Source: Zygnema cylindricum (Eukaryota; Streptophyta; Zygnematophyceae; Zygnematales; Zygnemataceae). From it: a stretch of 62,000 bases of DNA. Below are positions 1 to 11,738 of this stretch, piece after piece. The DNA lies in contig JBBHKE010002744.1 of assembly GCA_037447655.1 (NCBI GenBank), forward strand, positions 1-62,000. The letters are read 5' to 3'. The translations under genes and the position numbers were made by a program. The notes beneath the pieces were generated by a model, which was not told where the DNA came from, made no database searches, and saw only the letters and a list, made by a program, of their open reading frames with translations. Each line of letters begins with the position of its first letter. The stretch's first letter is position 1.

Positions 1-273
1 TGCACTACGCGGAGGCCAATGAAATGACCAGGATGAAGTTTTCCGCCATTCACCGCTCCGAGAGTCACCTAACGAACGAAGGGAATAAAAAACGGGAAGA
101 ACAACAAAAATCGAGAATCCTTTTTTTTTTACTCTGTTTTACGCTTATCAAAACTTTTCTTGAACCAATTCACGAATTTGCACGAATCAATTACTTTTTG
201 CGACGTCAAAAAAAGTTTTTAGAAAATTTCATGACAATTTTCGTAAATTTTGTACTTCTAATCATTTGCTTCA

Positions 274-1235
274 GGGCGTGTTCCCATGTGTTCAAGTAAG
301 GATTTTTCCCGTCGTTTTCACAGAAAATGGGACTTGCAACGAGAAATATGTAGGCCGTACGAAAAATGGGCAAAAGCACAAGTACATTTTGCGTCATCTT
401 GGAACTTGGAAGGTACGGCAATTTGGCGTTATTAACATCGCGACCCACTTCCAGCTCATCTTCACACTTGCACTGGAATCAAATCGCGACCTGATTTTTA
501 TCAGAATACTACCCTATTGACGAATAGAAAACCTGGATTGCACGCGTCAAACGTTTTCAAAAAAATTGAACGACGGAGAGTACACTCTGTTTTTTCCCCT
601 GCTCGTCACGCGCATGCACGTACGAAAATGACGAGCATGTACGGAAAAAATCGTTGGGGTCTCGGACCTCCACTTTCATTCATGGGTCCAAAATTTTATG
701 TCGTCCTCGTCTCTCCTCCTCTTTCTCACTCGACCACTCCTCTTTCTCACTCGACCACTCCTCTTTCTCACTCGACCACTCCTCTTTCTCACTTATTCAC
801 ACGAGATGCAGCAATAATAGTATCAAATAAAAGATATTTTTTTTCTTTTTTTTTTTATAATTTTGGTCTTAGTTTGATGGCATATCGAATGATAAGAAAA
901 CGAAATCGGGAAGCCATGGTGGAAAATCTACGTACTAATGACATCACATGGTAGCATGACTTCGCTATGTCACAAACCCTAAACATCTACAACCTCACAA
1001 AACCCTCGACGTCTACAACCGTCACCGTTTTTGTAGAAGTCCCCAATTTTAGGAAGTTTCGTAGTTTCGTAGTCGTCTACATTTCGTTTCGTAGACTGTC
1101 GCACATTCTGTAGACGTCTACAATTGTCACATATTTGAAGAAATGAAGGCGCAAGTAATGATCGACATAGGGTACGTACCCATGTAATCAGAACTTTGAT
1201 AAAGTATTTTGGAACGTAGTAAAGATTCTCCATAC
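274..1235 (+). mobile_element. PIF/Harbinger-like miniature element, 3' end lost
   Basis: The left end reads GGGCGTGTTCCCATGTG and the next ~900 bp parallel the complete element at 3622-4329: the same cytosine-poor leader, the same 'gacgaatagaaaRcctggRttgcac' stretch (about 527-545 here) and the same run of 'gtctacaa..gtcac' repeats toward the 3' side. The last ~50 bp, including the right terminal repeat, are missing where a hAT-type element begins at 1236. It carries no credible ORF; short open frames inside it are chance. The superfamily call rests on the complete relatives, which have TAA target duplications and GGG termini. Confidence 0.55.
718..795. repeat. 21-bp tandem repeat, about 3.6 copies
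   Basis: The unit CCTCTTTCTCACTCGACCACT starts at 718, 739, 760 and 781, the last copy being partial. Copies are essentially identical, so the expansion is recent. It lies inside the decayed PIF-like element. Confidence 0.95.
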
Positions 1236-1541
1236 CATAGTTCAAAAGTAGGCGTTTTTATGATAGGCCTTTGGTCGGCGCCTTTATCGTAAGTTGTGTT
1301 ATGGGCTTTTCATGTGATCTTCTTAGATCGCTACTTTGATCAGCGACCGTCCGATCGTCCGAATCTGACGGTGTAAGTAAAATATTTTGGTCTGAATGTT
1401 TTTATTGGTCCAATTTTTGGTCTGAATGTTTTAATTGGTCCGAATAGGTCCGTATACAATATGGGTCTTAAGGTCATATTGTATGTATTGTATACAATAG
1501 GCATATTGTATGGGCCTACTTTCACCTACTTTTGAACTATA
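1236..1541. mobile_element. hAT-type miniature element (CATAGTTCAAAAGTAGG family), uninterrupted copy
   Basis: The ends are inverted repeats, CATAGTTCAAAAGTAGG on the left and CCTACTTTTGAACTATA on the right, around ~300 bp without coding capacity. The copy at 3405-4419 has the same ends in the opposite internal orientation and an 8-bp duplication, which is why I assign hAT. This copy has no matching 8-bp flank, so it is old or rearranged. It holds the empty version (gatcttcttagatcgc, about 1316-1331) of the site where a PIF element inserted in the 3405 copy. Confidence 0.8.
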
Positions 1542-1659
1542 CTTTTGAATTATCGATGTCCGGTGTCGCCGAATTAAATGAAATCGGAAATTTTGTAAAG
1601 CCCGTTTAGGGAACCATTGTTGCCATAGAATTGTGAACATTATTTATTTATTTTTCAGG

Positions 1660-3175
1660 TTCGAACATTTGTGTACACGTAATAGTGTTTATATTCATTG
1701 GTGGAGAATAGCTTCTAAGAATATTTGTCGGCTAGTGGATTTCCGGCCGATTTCGTTGCTTCACCACAAGCTCTTGTTTACTAATTAGTAATTACAATAC
1801 AAAATTTTGTCCTTTTATGCCGTACTTGAAAGCGTCGTGACACTCTGACACCTACGAGCTACGACGCTGGAGAAACGTCCAGCTAAACGACAAATATTCC
1901 ACCAAATTGCCTAGAAGGAAGTACATGAGCCGTTAATGCTTCATCGTTTTCGAAAATGTCGGTGGAAATGACCGGCCGGCCGTCATCAACGGCCGGCTAT
2001 AATTCAGGGTGGGGAATTTATTGTCAGAAATTCGCTATGTTTCCAGCCTGCTACATAAACGACAAACTCTGCTACCCTTTTAGAGATGAAAAGATATTAT
2101 AAGATTTTCCATACTTATCTTTTCCGGTGCAATGCGCACTACAGTGAAGTCAATATTTTTTTGTCGTTTCCTTGAGCTGGTAAACGGAGGTGGAAAGAGG
2201 GAGAAGCTTGAATTTTTAAAGTGACAGGCTGTCAAAAAGAGTACCTTTAATAGTACTATCGGCGGAGTTTTACGGAAGATATCAAATCTAAAAGGTTTCT
2301 CCCTACTTTTTAAGTACCACGTGTCTAGCATGGAACACTTTTAGTCTTTTAGCTGTAATACACTCCCACGTGGCGAGCCAAATTTCGCGGTTTGGCGCTT
2401 TGACTGCAACACCACGCTAAAATTTAAAAACCGAACGGGAAAAAATAACAAACTCCAAAAAAACTTAAAAAATAATTAAAAGAAGAAAGAATGATCACGT
2501 GTTTCGACACGTGACTGCTGGCGAATGTGGACAGAAAACGCGTCGATGAAAGGTACAAATATTCAAAACCGGCGAATAATACGGAGCCAGTTCAGCCCGC
2601 CACTAGTTTTCGTACGTTTTAATGACGTGGCAGTTTTCGACGGCGGAACGCACCACGCTTGCTGACGATTCCTTTCTTTCGAAGAACGTCCTATGCAGGT
2701 GCGAGTCCCTCGCAGTCCAACAGTGACCAGAACCGGTGTATCACAAGCCGACAAACGGAACTAGCCGACTTTCTATCATTTTGAAACAAGACGCAAACAA
2801 TATTACCGTACAATAAAGCTCTCTAAAGTCTAAACCGTCTACTTTTTTTGTCTTGTAGGAGAACGAACATTCGGAATACAATCTGCAGTGGACTGCAGTC
2901 TGGATGGCCACAATTTTAATGTCGCTAAACGACAGTCCGCACTCCCAGCTGTTATTTTCCACAGTGGAAACTTGGCATTTTTAGGTCATGACGTCATGTT
3001 CTCTTGCCGTGCTGACATAAACAAAGGTTTTGTTTAAACAATTTGAAACAGTAAAATTGGCGATTTTATACGCGTTTAAGCGGAATGAAAAATCTCGCAT
3101 CGGATCGACCGGCAATGCGCATCGGACGGTCCAATACAAACGGCGGACCATTTTTGCTGACGTATGCACATGTGA
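1660..3175 (+). repeat. Interspersed repeat family X, copy 1
   Basis: A ~1.5-kb non-coding segment that recurs, diverged, at about 6330-7810 (+), 16869-18545 (+), 20285-20720 (-) and 21990-24440 (-). Landmarks are a 'cgtgacactctgacaY' stretch, 'atcggcggaRttttMcgga', a 'cagtgaccagaaccgg' stretch, 'cgacagtc', a 'gacgtcatg' stretch and 'cgRatcgaccggcaatgcg'. No protein domain is visible in any frame. It is probably a long non-autonomous DNA element; its true ends are unresolved. Confidence 0.6.
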
Positions 3176-3404
3176 CAACAGGTACGCGCGATTTCATTGC
3201 TACACCCAACAAAACACCCAAACGAGCCGCGCTTTCCCTTGTCGACGCCACTCACTATCCCGTATCGACGCCGCTGTCTGTTTTTTCTTTTTTTATGTAG
3301 TTTTACACAAAAGGACGAGCAGTAAAAATACGGACTAGCACTGTCCGTACAGGATAAAAAATACACCCTCATATGCTGCAACTTGCAACTGGCACTAATT
3401 AAAT

Positions 3405-4419
3405 CATAGTTCAAAAGTAGGTGAAAGTAGGCCCATACAATATGCCTATTGTATGCAAAACATACAATATGACCTTAAGACCCATATTGTATTCTGACCT
3501 ATTCGGACCAATTAAAACATTCGGACCAAATATTGGACCAATTAAAACATTCGGACCAAAAAATTATATTTACACCGTCAGATTCGGACGATCGGACGGT
3601 TGCTTCAAATTAGCGATCTAAGGGCGTGTCCCCATGTGTTCAAGTAAGGGTTTTTTTCTGTCGTTTACACAGAAAATGGGACTTCCTACTTGAAAATATT
3701 ACGCCGTACAAAAAATGGGCAAAAACTCAAATACTTTTTGCGTCGTCTTGGAACTTGAAAGGTACGGCGATTTGGCAGTATTATCACCGCGACCCACTTC
3801 CAGCTCATCTTCACACTTGCACTGAAATCAAATCGCGACATGCTTTTAATCAAAATACTACCCTATTGACGAATAGAAAGCCTGGGTTGCACGCGTCAAA
3901 AGTTTTCATTTGTTTTTTTGCAGTTGGGAGAATACACGAAAAAAAAATTGTTTGTCCGTTTGCTTATGTTGTCCACTTGTGGGCGTCTACAAATGTCATT
4001 TTGTAGACGTAGGCGATTGCTTATGTCGTTCACGTGTGGGCGTCAACAAATGACAGTTGGCGTCGACAATTGTCCCAGTATGTCAGGAGCTCTTTGCGGC
4101 GTACAAATGTCCGCAGTTTGTTCCGAGATCGTTGACGTCTACAAATGTCAGCAGTTTGTTGGAGTCTACAGGTGTCGCAAGTATTGGCGACGTGTACAAC
4201 TGCCACATATTCAAAATAATGAACGCGCAAGTAACGATTGACATAGGCACACTATGAAAAGTACACCGTAAAATCAGCGCTAAATTCCAAAATAACGTTT
4301 CAAAATATCGGTTACATGGGGACACGCCCTAAGAAGATCACATGAAAAGCCCATAACACAACTTACGATAAAAGCGCCGACCAAAGGCCTACCATAAAAA
4401 CGCCTACTTTTGAACTATG
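3405..4419. mobile_element. hAT-type miniature element interrupted by a PIF element
   Basis: Terminal repeats CATAGTTCAAAAGTAGG and CCTACTTTTGAACTATG are flanked by a perfect 8-bp duplication AATTAAAT (3397-3404 and 4420-4427), the hallmark of hAT insertion. Removing the element at 3622-4329 plus one TAA gives a ~304-bp unit that matches the copy at 1236-1541 end to end in inverted orientation. It is non-coding. Confidence 0.9.
3622..4329. mobile_element. PIF/Harbinger-like miniature element, complete
   Basis: The termini GGGCGTGTCCCCATGT and ACATGGGGACACGCCC are perfect inverted repeats flanked by TAA on both sides (3619-3621 and 4330-4332). A 3-bp TAA/TTA duplication with GG-starting ends is the PIF/Harbinger signature. 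Removing the element and one TAA restores gcgatcTAAgaagatc, the exact empty site seen in reverse complement near 1316-1331. The inside contains repeated 'gtctacaa.tgtc' words and no transposase. Confidence 0.92.
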
Positions 4420-4950
4420 AATTAAATGGCATCTTCGGAGGCAAAGGGAAAAGTACAGCACTGTAGTAACGAAACAAATTTCTTTTCTAAGTTCAAGGGT
4501 CGTACTTTACGGGCGTTGAATTAATTAATTACTGTTTTTAATACTAGGAGCGATTCGCCGCGTTGTCGCACGCCGACAAAAAATATATTCTTGGAAAGTG
4601 ATACGGACCCGCTTCCCATTGGACCGACAGAACGACTCGCTCATTGGACTTCACAGAACGTATAGCGTTCGAATAATACGTTTTGGCGGGCAGGCAAATT
4701 TTTGTAGTATGCGTGTCATCGCGATATCCTGCATCGCAAACCGTTTATGACTTTATGTAGGTGTTATCATTAGCCCATTCGGTATAGTACTCTCACCACC
4801 ATGTACGCCCATATTCTATATGTTGGGTCTAAATCCGTACGTATCGGTTACTGGTCTCGGATGCACAGGGCTAACCTTATGTCACACGCTGGAGTGCAAT
4901 ATGCACTTCGTACTATACGGGTTGTTTAGGGCTTACTTCAAAGTTCAAAC

Positions 4951-5432
4951 CATAGTTGTTCACGGCGTTTAGTGCGAGCGATTTAATCGCGACGAATTAT
5001 ACGTAACAAACGCATTGAACCTTTTGAAAAGATCGTAAAAATCGTTAATGAATTTTCGTCCGTACTATTCCGTACATGTAAACAAAAATAAATTTCACAT
5101 ATACTGCAGTTTGTACCATTTTCGTACATTTCCCGTATCTTTTCGTAATAGTTCGTACATTTTTGGTACAATTTCCTACATTTCAGTAAAATTTCTGTTC
5201 AGTTTACCGGACAGAAAGTACTACGATGTGTAACGTATATTTTCGTCAAATTTCGTACATTTGCCGTACAAAACCGTACAGATATCGTAAAATACCGTAC
5301 AGTTTCCGTGAATTAGCCGTTCAGTTTACCGGACAGAAAGTACATCGCGTTTTTTTCCGATTTATTCAAAAGTCACGAATTATACGTTTTAATCGGAAAA
5401 AAGGAAAAAATCGCTCGATTTGAACAACTATG
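4951..5432. mobile_element. hAT-type miniature element (CATAGTTGTTCA family), copy 1
   Basis: The ends CATAGTTGTTCA and TGAACAACTATG are flanked by a perfect 8-bp duplication GTTCAAAC (4943-4950 and 5433-5440). The 482-bp body is unusually rich in CCGTAC/GTACGG words and has no ORF of substance. An inverted copy lies at 14732-15243 with its own 8-bp duplication. Confidence 0.9.
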
Positions 5433-5579
5433 GTTCAAACCTTTTCTTGTTCGCACTAAAAATGGTACTGTACTGTAGTTAAACAACACAAGGGGAGTCC
5501 GAGGGACGACACGTCTACATAAAAAACCGGATGTTGTTGACAGGTGGTCGATAGACACTATTTGTCGTTTAGCGATAAA

Positions 5580-7810
5580 GTTTGTAGGAGGTGGGACAGC
5601 CGAGCGGTGTTTAGTACGAAGTTTAAGATGTACGGATCAAATGAAGAGGCGATGATATTTGCTTTGAAGTTGGAAGAGCTGACGCTGTCAAGAAGGATGC
5701 TACAGTACAGTATCCGTACGAGCTCATTTATTTTTCGTACGACGTCGAGAACAGTTTACCTGGAATCAGTTTCAATATGGCGTTTTGACGGTAAGAAAAC
5801 GACAAATAAGCGGAAACGCAGGGAGGTGTGATTTGTTTACGGAGCACGTGCTCATGGGATATTGCAAGTACTTTTTTGTCGTTAGCGCTGGTTTCGCAAG
5901 TGCGTTAACAAGCGAGAGAAAATCAAATATTGAAACTGGAAGTCTTAAATCGCTTGAATGGTAAAAATGGGGAAAACAGTTCCGTACAATCGTGTAGCTG
6001 TACGGACATGGAAGCTGCAGGACGGTCAAGTGACGGAGAGTCCGAGGAAGGTTCGATTCCCAGATGACGACATTTATGAGGCAGGATCGAGGAGGAGAGA
6101 GGCGAGCTGGGAAGAAGTCACACGTCATTTCATAAGGATATCGACGTGTCATCACAAAACGACAAAAATGCAAAATGCGTTTTGCTTTTTGAATATTTGA
6201 TTTTTGGCGTTGCCGTGTTGGTACAGGGCAATGAAATTTTGAAAATTCTGTACGGACCACGAGAACGCTGTACCCTTTATGGCTTTATCCAATTTTTTGG
6301 ACATAATTTTCGAGGTTTGGACAGTTGTGTTTAAACAGTTGATAGTGTTCACATTACCTGGTGGAAAATATTCAACTAAAAATAGAGCTGTGGTTGAAAT
6401 GATCAGGTTATATGACGTCATTCTCACCACGTATGCATTACACAAACAGACAAACTTCTGTCGTATCTTGCCGTACCTGAAAACGCCGTGAGTCCGTGAC
6501 ACTCTGACATCTCCGCGTATACTTCGAAGAAACTTCCGGTCAAATGTCAAAGCTTCCCACCCGATTGGCTCGATTAAAGTACATGGGCAGTCAAATTTTC
6601 GTCGTTTTAGAACAGGTCAAGTTTAGGGTCAGCTATGAGTCATCAAAACTGCCAAAATTCCCTGTGGCGAACCTTTATTGTCGGGAAATCCCTCCGTTTC
6701 CAGCTTGCTCCCAAAGAGACAAAAGTGCTAGCTGTCGAGCAGTGGGAAGGATTATTTATGATTCATAATTTTGTCTTTTTTTGCGCAAGCTGAAACACGT
6801 ACTTGTGTCACCAATATTTTGTCATTTTCTTTGAGCTGGTAGGACGAGGCGGAAAGAATTAGGACTTGAATTCAAATAGTGACAGGTGGCCAGAATAAAA
6901 TTGATACAGTACATTGCCGTACCATCGGCGGAATTTCACGGAAGATATCGAATCTAAAAAGGATGCCTCCTATTTTATAAAAATACACGTGTCTACCAAA
7001 GAACACTTTCAGCTGTTCCCTATTTCCAGGTGGCACGCAGGATTCGGCGGTTTGGCACTTTGACCTCAAAGCCACGCTAAATATTGTACACGGAACGGAC
7101 AATAAAATCAAACTCCAAAAAATCCTACAAAAGAACAAAGGGTGATCACGCGTTACGACACGTGAATGACAACGCATTATGAAAGATAATACGACAATAG
7201 AAGGTACAAAACTACTGTATAACCTGGCGAATCGTACGAAAAATCCGCCAGTGGCTTCGAACTTTTCCGTACCGAGGCAGTTTGAGGCAGCAGAACAGGC
7301 CACGCTCGCTTTCAAATATTTTTTCTTTCGTAGAAATTCCTTCACACGTGCGAGGTCCCACGGTCCAACAGTGACCAGAACCGGCGTATTACAAGCCGAC
7401 AACGACAAAACAAGCCGACTATCATGAATTTAAAAAACCAGATACGGACGAGATTGCCGTACACTTTGTTTATCTGTTAAAAGAGCATCTCTAAAATTTC
7501 CGGCTGGCTGCAAACTGGACTCTACAAAAAGTTATAAAGATTCATAAACGACAGTCCACGCTCCGCAGTTTAAGCTTTACATCAGGAGGCTGGTAATTTA
7601 GTAATATTACGTCATGCCATCTTGTTTTCTAGCCGTGATGACGTAATCATTGGATAACAGCACGCCTGGTTTTGTTGTAACAATCTACAACAGTGACATC
7701 ATCGTTTAATGCCCATTATTCGGAATGCCAAATATCGAATCGTATCGACCTGCATTGCGCATCGGTCCAATGAAAACGAGGGAAAAATCGTGTGGCTGAC
7801 GTGGTCTCCG
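5580..7810 (+). repeat. Interspersed repeat family X, copy 2 (longest plus-strand copy)
   Basis: About 2.2 kb that aligns by eye with 1660-3175 over its 3' two-thirds. In inverted orientation it aligns with 21990-24440 over much of its length; for example 5970-6140 mirrors about 23340-23520 and 6490-6540 mirrors about 22980-23020. Open frames of 130-180 codons on the minus strand do not resemble proteins and are not shared between copies, so I treat them as noise. I see no terminal repeats I would defend. Confidence 0.6.
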
Positions 7811-8052
7811 GGAACAGCCGGATTCTATTAAATTTTAAATTTTCACAGTGCGCTTTAAAGACGCTTTAGCTCTTTCCTCCGTAAATCCCGGCTTCTCCAT
7901 TAAAATTCAGGTTACCGATGCGGGCTGTAAAGTGTAAACCGCTTAACATCATAAAATAAAATAAAAAAAGTACCATATCGTACGATTTAACGAACCAAAG
8001 CGGTGAACAACCGGATTAGTACGGCTCGATTCGGTTTCACTCCGAAACTGGA

Positions 8053-8157
<105 letters not shown>

Positions 8158-8169
8158 GCATAACACTAA

Positions 8170-8896
8170 GGGTGAAGTTCCATTAGGACATTCTGAAATT
8201 GTACGGCCAACATTACAGATTGCTACAATTAGAACAAAGTTCCATTGCGCAGAGTTTGTAATCCACGTGTTAGCAGAAGAGTGGTGCCACGTAGTCATAG
8301 ATTTCATAATGAAAATAGTCAATGATTTTCACACCGACCAAAAATATTCATTTGCGCACCATGTACGTGCGTACTAGGTCATCGTGCAACACAACTTTTG
8401 TACTCTTTGCAGACGCCCTTGTCTTATACCACCTCATTTTGTTAGGGTTCTTGTTTTTACGCGTGACGAATTAACATTTCCAGAAATAATGTGACAAATG
8501 GGCACTAACAAAAATAGCGTGACAAAAGTGCGTTACAAGATTTCATTTGCATTTTTTGTTGGATTTTGAATGCGTATATCGTGTGCGAATTTTTTGATTT
8601 TCGTTGAATGCCATCTTGAAACGTATACTCATCATCCAACGTGTCGCGGCTCAAATTTTTCTGTAATTGGTGATGTACCTCGCGAGGTACATCACCAATT
8701 ACAGAAACTTTTGAAGCCAATGCTTCGCGAAAAAATATCCAACGATCATTGTTAACTCCCATACTTTTGGAGAATATTGGCAAGATTCCCTGTAATGTTG
8801 TTTTCCGTATAAAGACAAAATAAGATGTACGGCATAGTACGGAGAGGTTCGAATTTATGTAAACAACCTCACTTTTCGTCTAATGGAACTTCACCC
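8170..8896. mobile_element. PIF/Harbinger-like miniature element (GGGTGAAGTTCCATTAG family), complete
   Basis: The ends GGGTGAAGTTCCATTAG and CTAATGGAACTTCACCC are perfect inverted repeats with TAA on both sides (8167-8169, 8897-8899). It is related over its length to 17587-18369. A long perfect palindrome sits about two-thirds along (8658-8707). It is non-coding. Confidence 0.92.
8658..8707. repeat. Perfect 50-bp palindrome inside a PIF-like element
   Basis: Symmetric about 8682/8683 with core GTACCTCGCGAGGTAC. The two 25-bp arms are exact reverse complements with no spacer, so the DNA can form a cruciform and a transcript would form a near-loopless hairpin. Confidence 0.97.
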
Positions 8897-8972
8897 TAAT
8901 TCGACCTCCACGTTAATAATAGGTTCAAACTAGCAGACTACAAATTGCTAAAGCACATTTCCATTAGCAAAC

Positions 8973-9445
8973 TACACCGTGAATCTTTATTAGCGTTGAG
9001 AAATTATTAGTGTTAAAAAATAATTAGCGTAATTAACACTAATTACGATTTTCATTTTTTTTGAAAAAAATGTTTAATTCTTATTGATCATTAATTCTAA
9101 TTTTGGTACAGCAGATCTGCCATCAGGATCTTCACAGTAAAATAGGTAAACGTACAAAATCTGCCAAATCGTACACTGTCGCGTCTTTTGACTCTACTTT
9201 TTTCATAACTTTAATTTGGGTGTTCGCGCGATTATTATTACGTCACACATATCTTAACACTAAAATACGTACGTTCTTATTATGTCTCTTATTTTGAGCA
9301 TAGTTTTACATGCGATCGAGATTATTTTAATCCATGTTTTGTACTTTTTTACTTAATAAAGTATCGTTTTGTACGGACTAAAACGTCCGTACACCACACT
9401 ATTCAATAATATCATAAATTAGAATTATGAACGCTAATTCTCTAG
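8973..9445. mobile_element. TA-flanked (Tc1/mariner-like) miniature element, degenerate
   Basis: The left end reads TA-CACCGTGAATCTTTATTAGCG, a diverged form of the CACCGCGAATCGTWATTAG terminal repeat seen many times in this window. Internal features of the family follow: a 'taattaacactaattacg' stretch, then 'cgtccgtacaccacactatt' near 9390. The right terminal repeat is not recognisable. Confidence 0.45.
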
Positions 9446-9763
9446 AACCCATATATGTCTCATTCGTACGGATTTTGACATTTTTACAAAATTTCGTTTT
9501 TTTTTTAAGATTTTGAATCTTTCGTTATATGCGTATACTTTTCGTACTGATAAAACGTACGGATGAAACGTGCATTTATGATGTACGGAAATTTTTAAAA
9601 AGAGACTATTTATTTGCACACGCGAAGTTTGAAATAAATTTGTACGTTACTGTTATAATGTACAGAAATTTCTAAAATCACGTAACATTTCCCCGCGCGA
9701 TTTTTTGACAGAAATTTGTACAGTTCATCGAAGCCGCCATTGAATCCGCCATTGAAGGCTTGA

Positions 9764-11738
9764 TTGAAGCCGTACTTCAAGCTTCCACGAACTTCTTCAC
9801 AAGCAGCCATGCCTAGGCCTCAAGGATCAGAGTGGGACCATGTTAAGGCTCCGAAGGGTGGGCAGCTTGGGGACAACAAATCGTGCATTTGTATTTACTA
9901 TAACTTCGAGTATAATGGACAAGCCACCCGGATTAGAAACCACCTTCTTAGAAATGTGAAGAGTGGAGGCATTAGGACTTGCAATTTATGTCCGGAGTAG
10001 GTAAAGGCGGAGTTACGTGCAGTGGAAACCGACAAGGCTTCTCAAGGTTCTCAAAAACGTGATAATCCGTTTTAGATCAACTCACTGGAAGTGGAAGTGG
10101 GAGTCTTACAGGATCTAGCCAAAGCAATAATGTACAAGGAGTACAGATGAAAATAAGAAATTGTTTCAATAAGTATAATCATAACGAGGTAGATGCAGCA
10201 TGGGCTATAGCTTTCTTTGCCATTGGCTTGCCATTCATTCTATTGGATGACCCCTATTTCAAGGCAGCAATGAAGCAGACTGGGGAGACAGGGGAGTCAT
10301 ATAAGTTACTGCACCAAAATGCCATGAGAACGAGAATCTTGGCTGAGACAAAGGAGACGATCACTAATGATTTGGAGAGTTAAATGGAGACATTCAAAGT
10401 CACCGGAGCCTTTGTCACATCAGATGGTTAGACAGGTGTTGACTAAACACCTCTTTTTAGCATTTTAGTTGTCACCCCAAAAGGTGACATGTTTCTCATG
10501 GCCGAAGATACTAGTAGGCGCCACAAGGATGCCGAATACGTTTGTGGGGTGTTAGAGAAATGAGTTCTTGCGGTGGGAGTGGAGCATATGGTGCAAATTG
10601 TTACAAATTCTGCTCCGTGAACAAAGTAGTTGCCGTGCTATCCCTCACGTGGACGCCATGCGCTGCCCACATCTTAGACTTGATGATGGAGGATTGGGGC
10701 AGGCTTGCTTTTATTTCAACACAGGTTTGAGAGGCCAATGAGGTGTTCAAATTTGTCACAAACCATAACATGAGTGCAGCCATCTTCAACATCATCTCTG
10801 CACTTAGGCTTTTGAAACTTGGAGAGACCCGGTTTGCTACAAATTTTATCATGCTCCATAGGTTTTTAGAGGTGAAGGACAGCCTCGAGCACTTAATGTT
10901 TGAAGATGGCTATAAGTAGTGGATGGGCAAGGTTGCTTACAAGTCCGAAAGGGCCAAAATCAAGGGCCACATTTTGAGCTAAGAGTTTTGGATGAGAGTG
11001 GGGGAGGCTGTGATTGTTTTAGAGCCTTTGTGATTATTTTAGAGCCTATGGTACGACTGATGCGGGAGTGGGACAAAGGGGCACCAAATGTGGGGAAAGT
11101 TTATCATGGGTTCTACATGTTCGTTCAATTCTTGCATAATATATCCAACAATGGAAGAGTGGGAAATTACGATGGAATGCAAATTTAGGAGGAGTTCAAG
11201 AAATCGTGGTTGGCCAGATGGGAGATGGCATATAGCCCTATGTATGCAGCCAACTTCGTACTCGATCCCGAGTACGAAAGTGTTGCCTATGGGCAACATC
11301 CAAATTTGAAAGTCATGGAAGGCTTCAAAAAAATGCTTGTGAGGATGTTACCAAATGTGGATGATCAAGCTGAAGCATACATTGAGCTGTCTAAGTATAG
11401 GGGTTCTGAGGGAGATGTCAGGGCGGAAGTGGTGGCAACAGTTTGGGGCTGTCACCCCCGTCTTGCAGAAGGTGGCAATTAGGGTCCTTGCTCAATGCTA
11501 AGTTGCCAGCTCATGCGAGAGGAATTGATAAACTTATGACCATATTAACTCTAAAAAACGGAACAGGCTGACAGCTAAGAGGGCTTATGACTTAGCGTGG
11601 GTCTTTAGTAATCTCATATTAGCGCATCTGATTAGGGATGGCAGCAATGAGGAGTTTATGATAGCATGGGAGGAAGAGGAAGGGGAGATAGTGGAAGAGG
11701 ATGTTGACGAAGACATGGATGAACTAGATCTAGAGTGA
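9764..11738 (+). pseudogene. hAT transposase pseudogene (BED finger, DUF659-like region, hATC)
   Basis: Pieces in several frames follow the order of a plant hAT transposase. A BED-type finger lies at about 9838-9998 (SEWDHVKAPKGG, then CIYY where C-x2-C is expected, then RIRNHLL). A DUF659-like stretch follows at 10180-10270 (VDAAWAIAFFAIGLPF). The RNase-H-fold core keeps WTPCAAHILDLMMEDWG (about 10655-10705) and TRFATNFIMLHRFLEVK (about 10828-10880). The C terminus keeps CERN and SKKRNRLT (about 11510-11570) and an acidic tail ending at TGA 11736-11738. Stops at 9998, 10381, 10728, 10917, 11187 and 11480, plus frame changes, make it non-functional. The Asp of the usual TDN-A-AN motif is not visible. 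In life it would cut and paste a hAT element. Confidence 0.88.

Noticed and set aside
718-795. CRISPR array
   Set aside because: The 21-bp units are directly abutting with no spacers, in a eukaryotic TE context.
3918-4257. Overlapping open frames rich in 'VDVYKC/STNVSSL' in the PIF-like element
   Set aside because: They come from the short 'gtctacaa.tgtc' repeats, occur on both strands and recur in the inverted element at 49394-49772; no protein family is recognised.
5772-6260. 162-codon minus-strand open frame
   Set aside because: Not conserved in the inverted family X copy at 22-24 kb and without any domain; treated as chance.
8658-8707. Intrinsic transcription terminator
   Set aside because: The palindromes lie in transposons of a eukaryote, without an adjacent gene; a hairpin alone is not evidence of termination.
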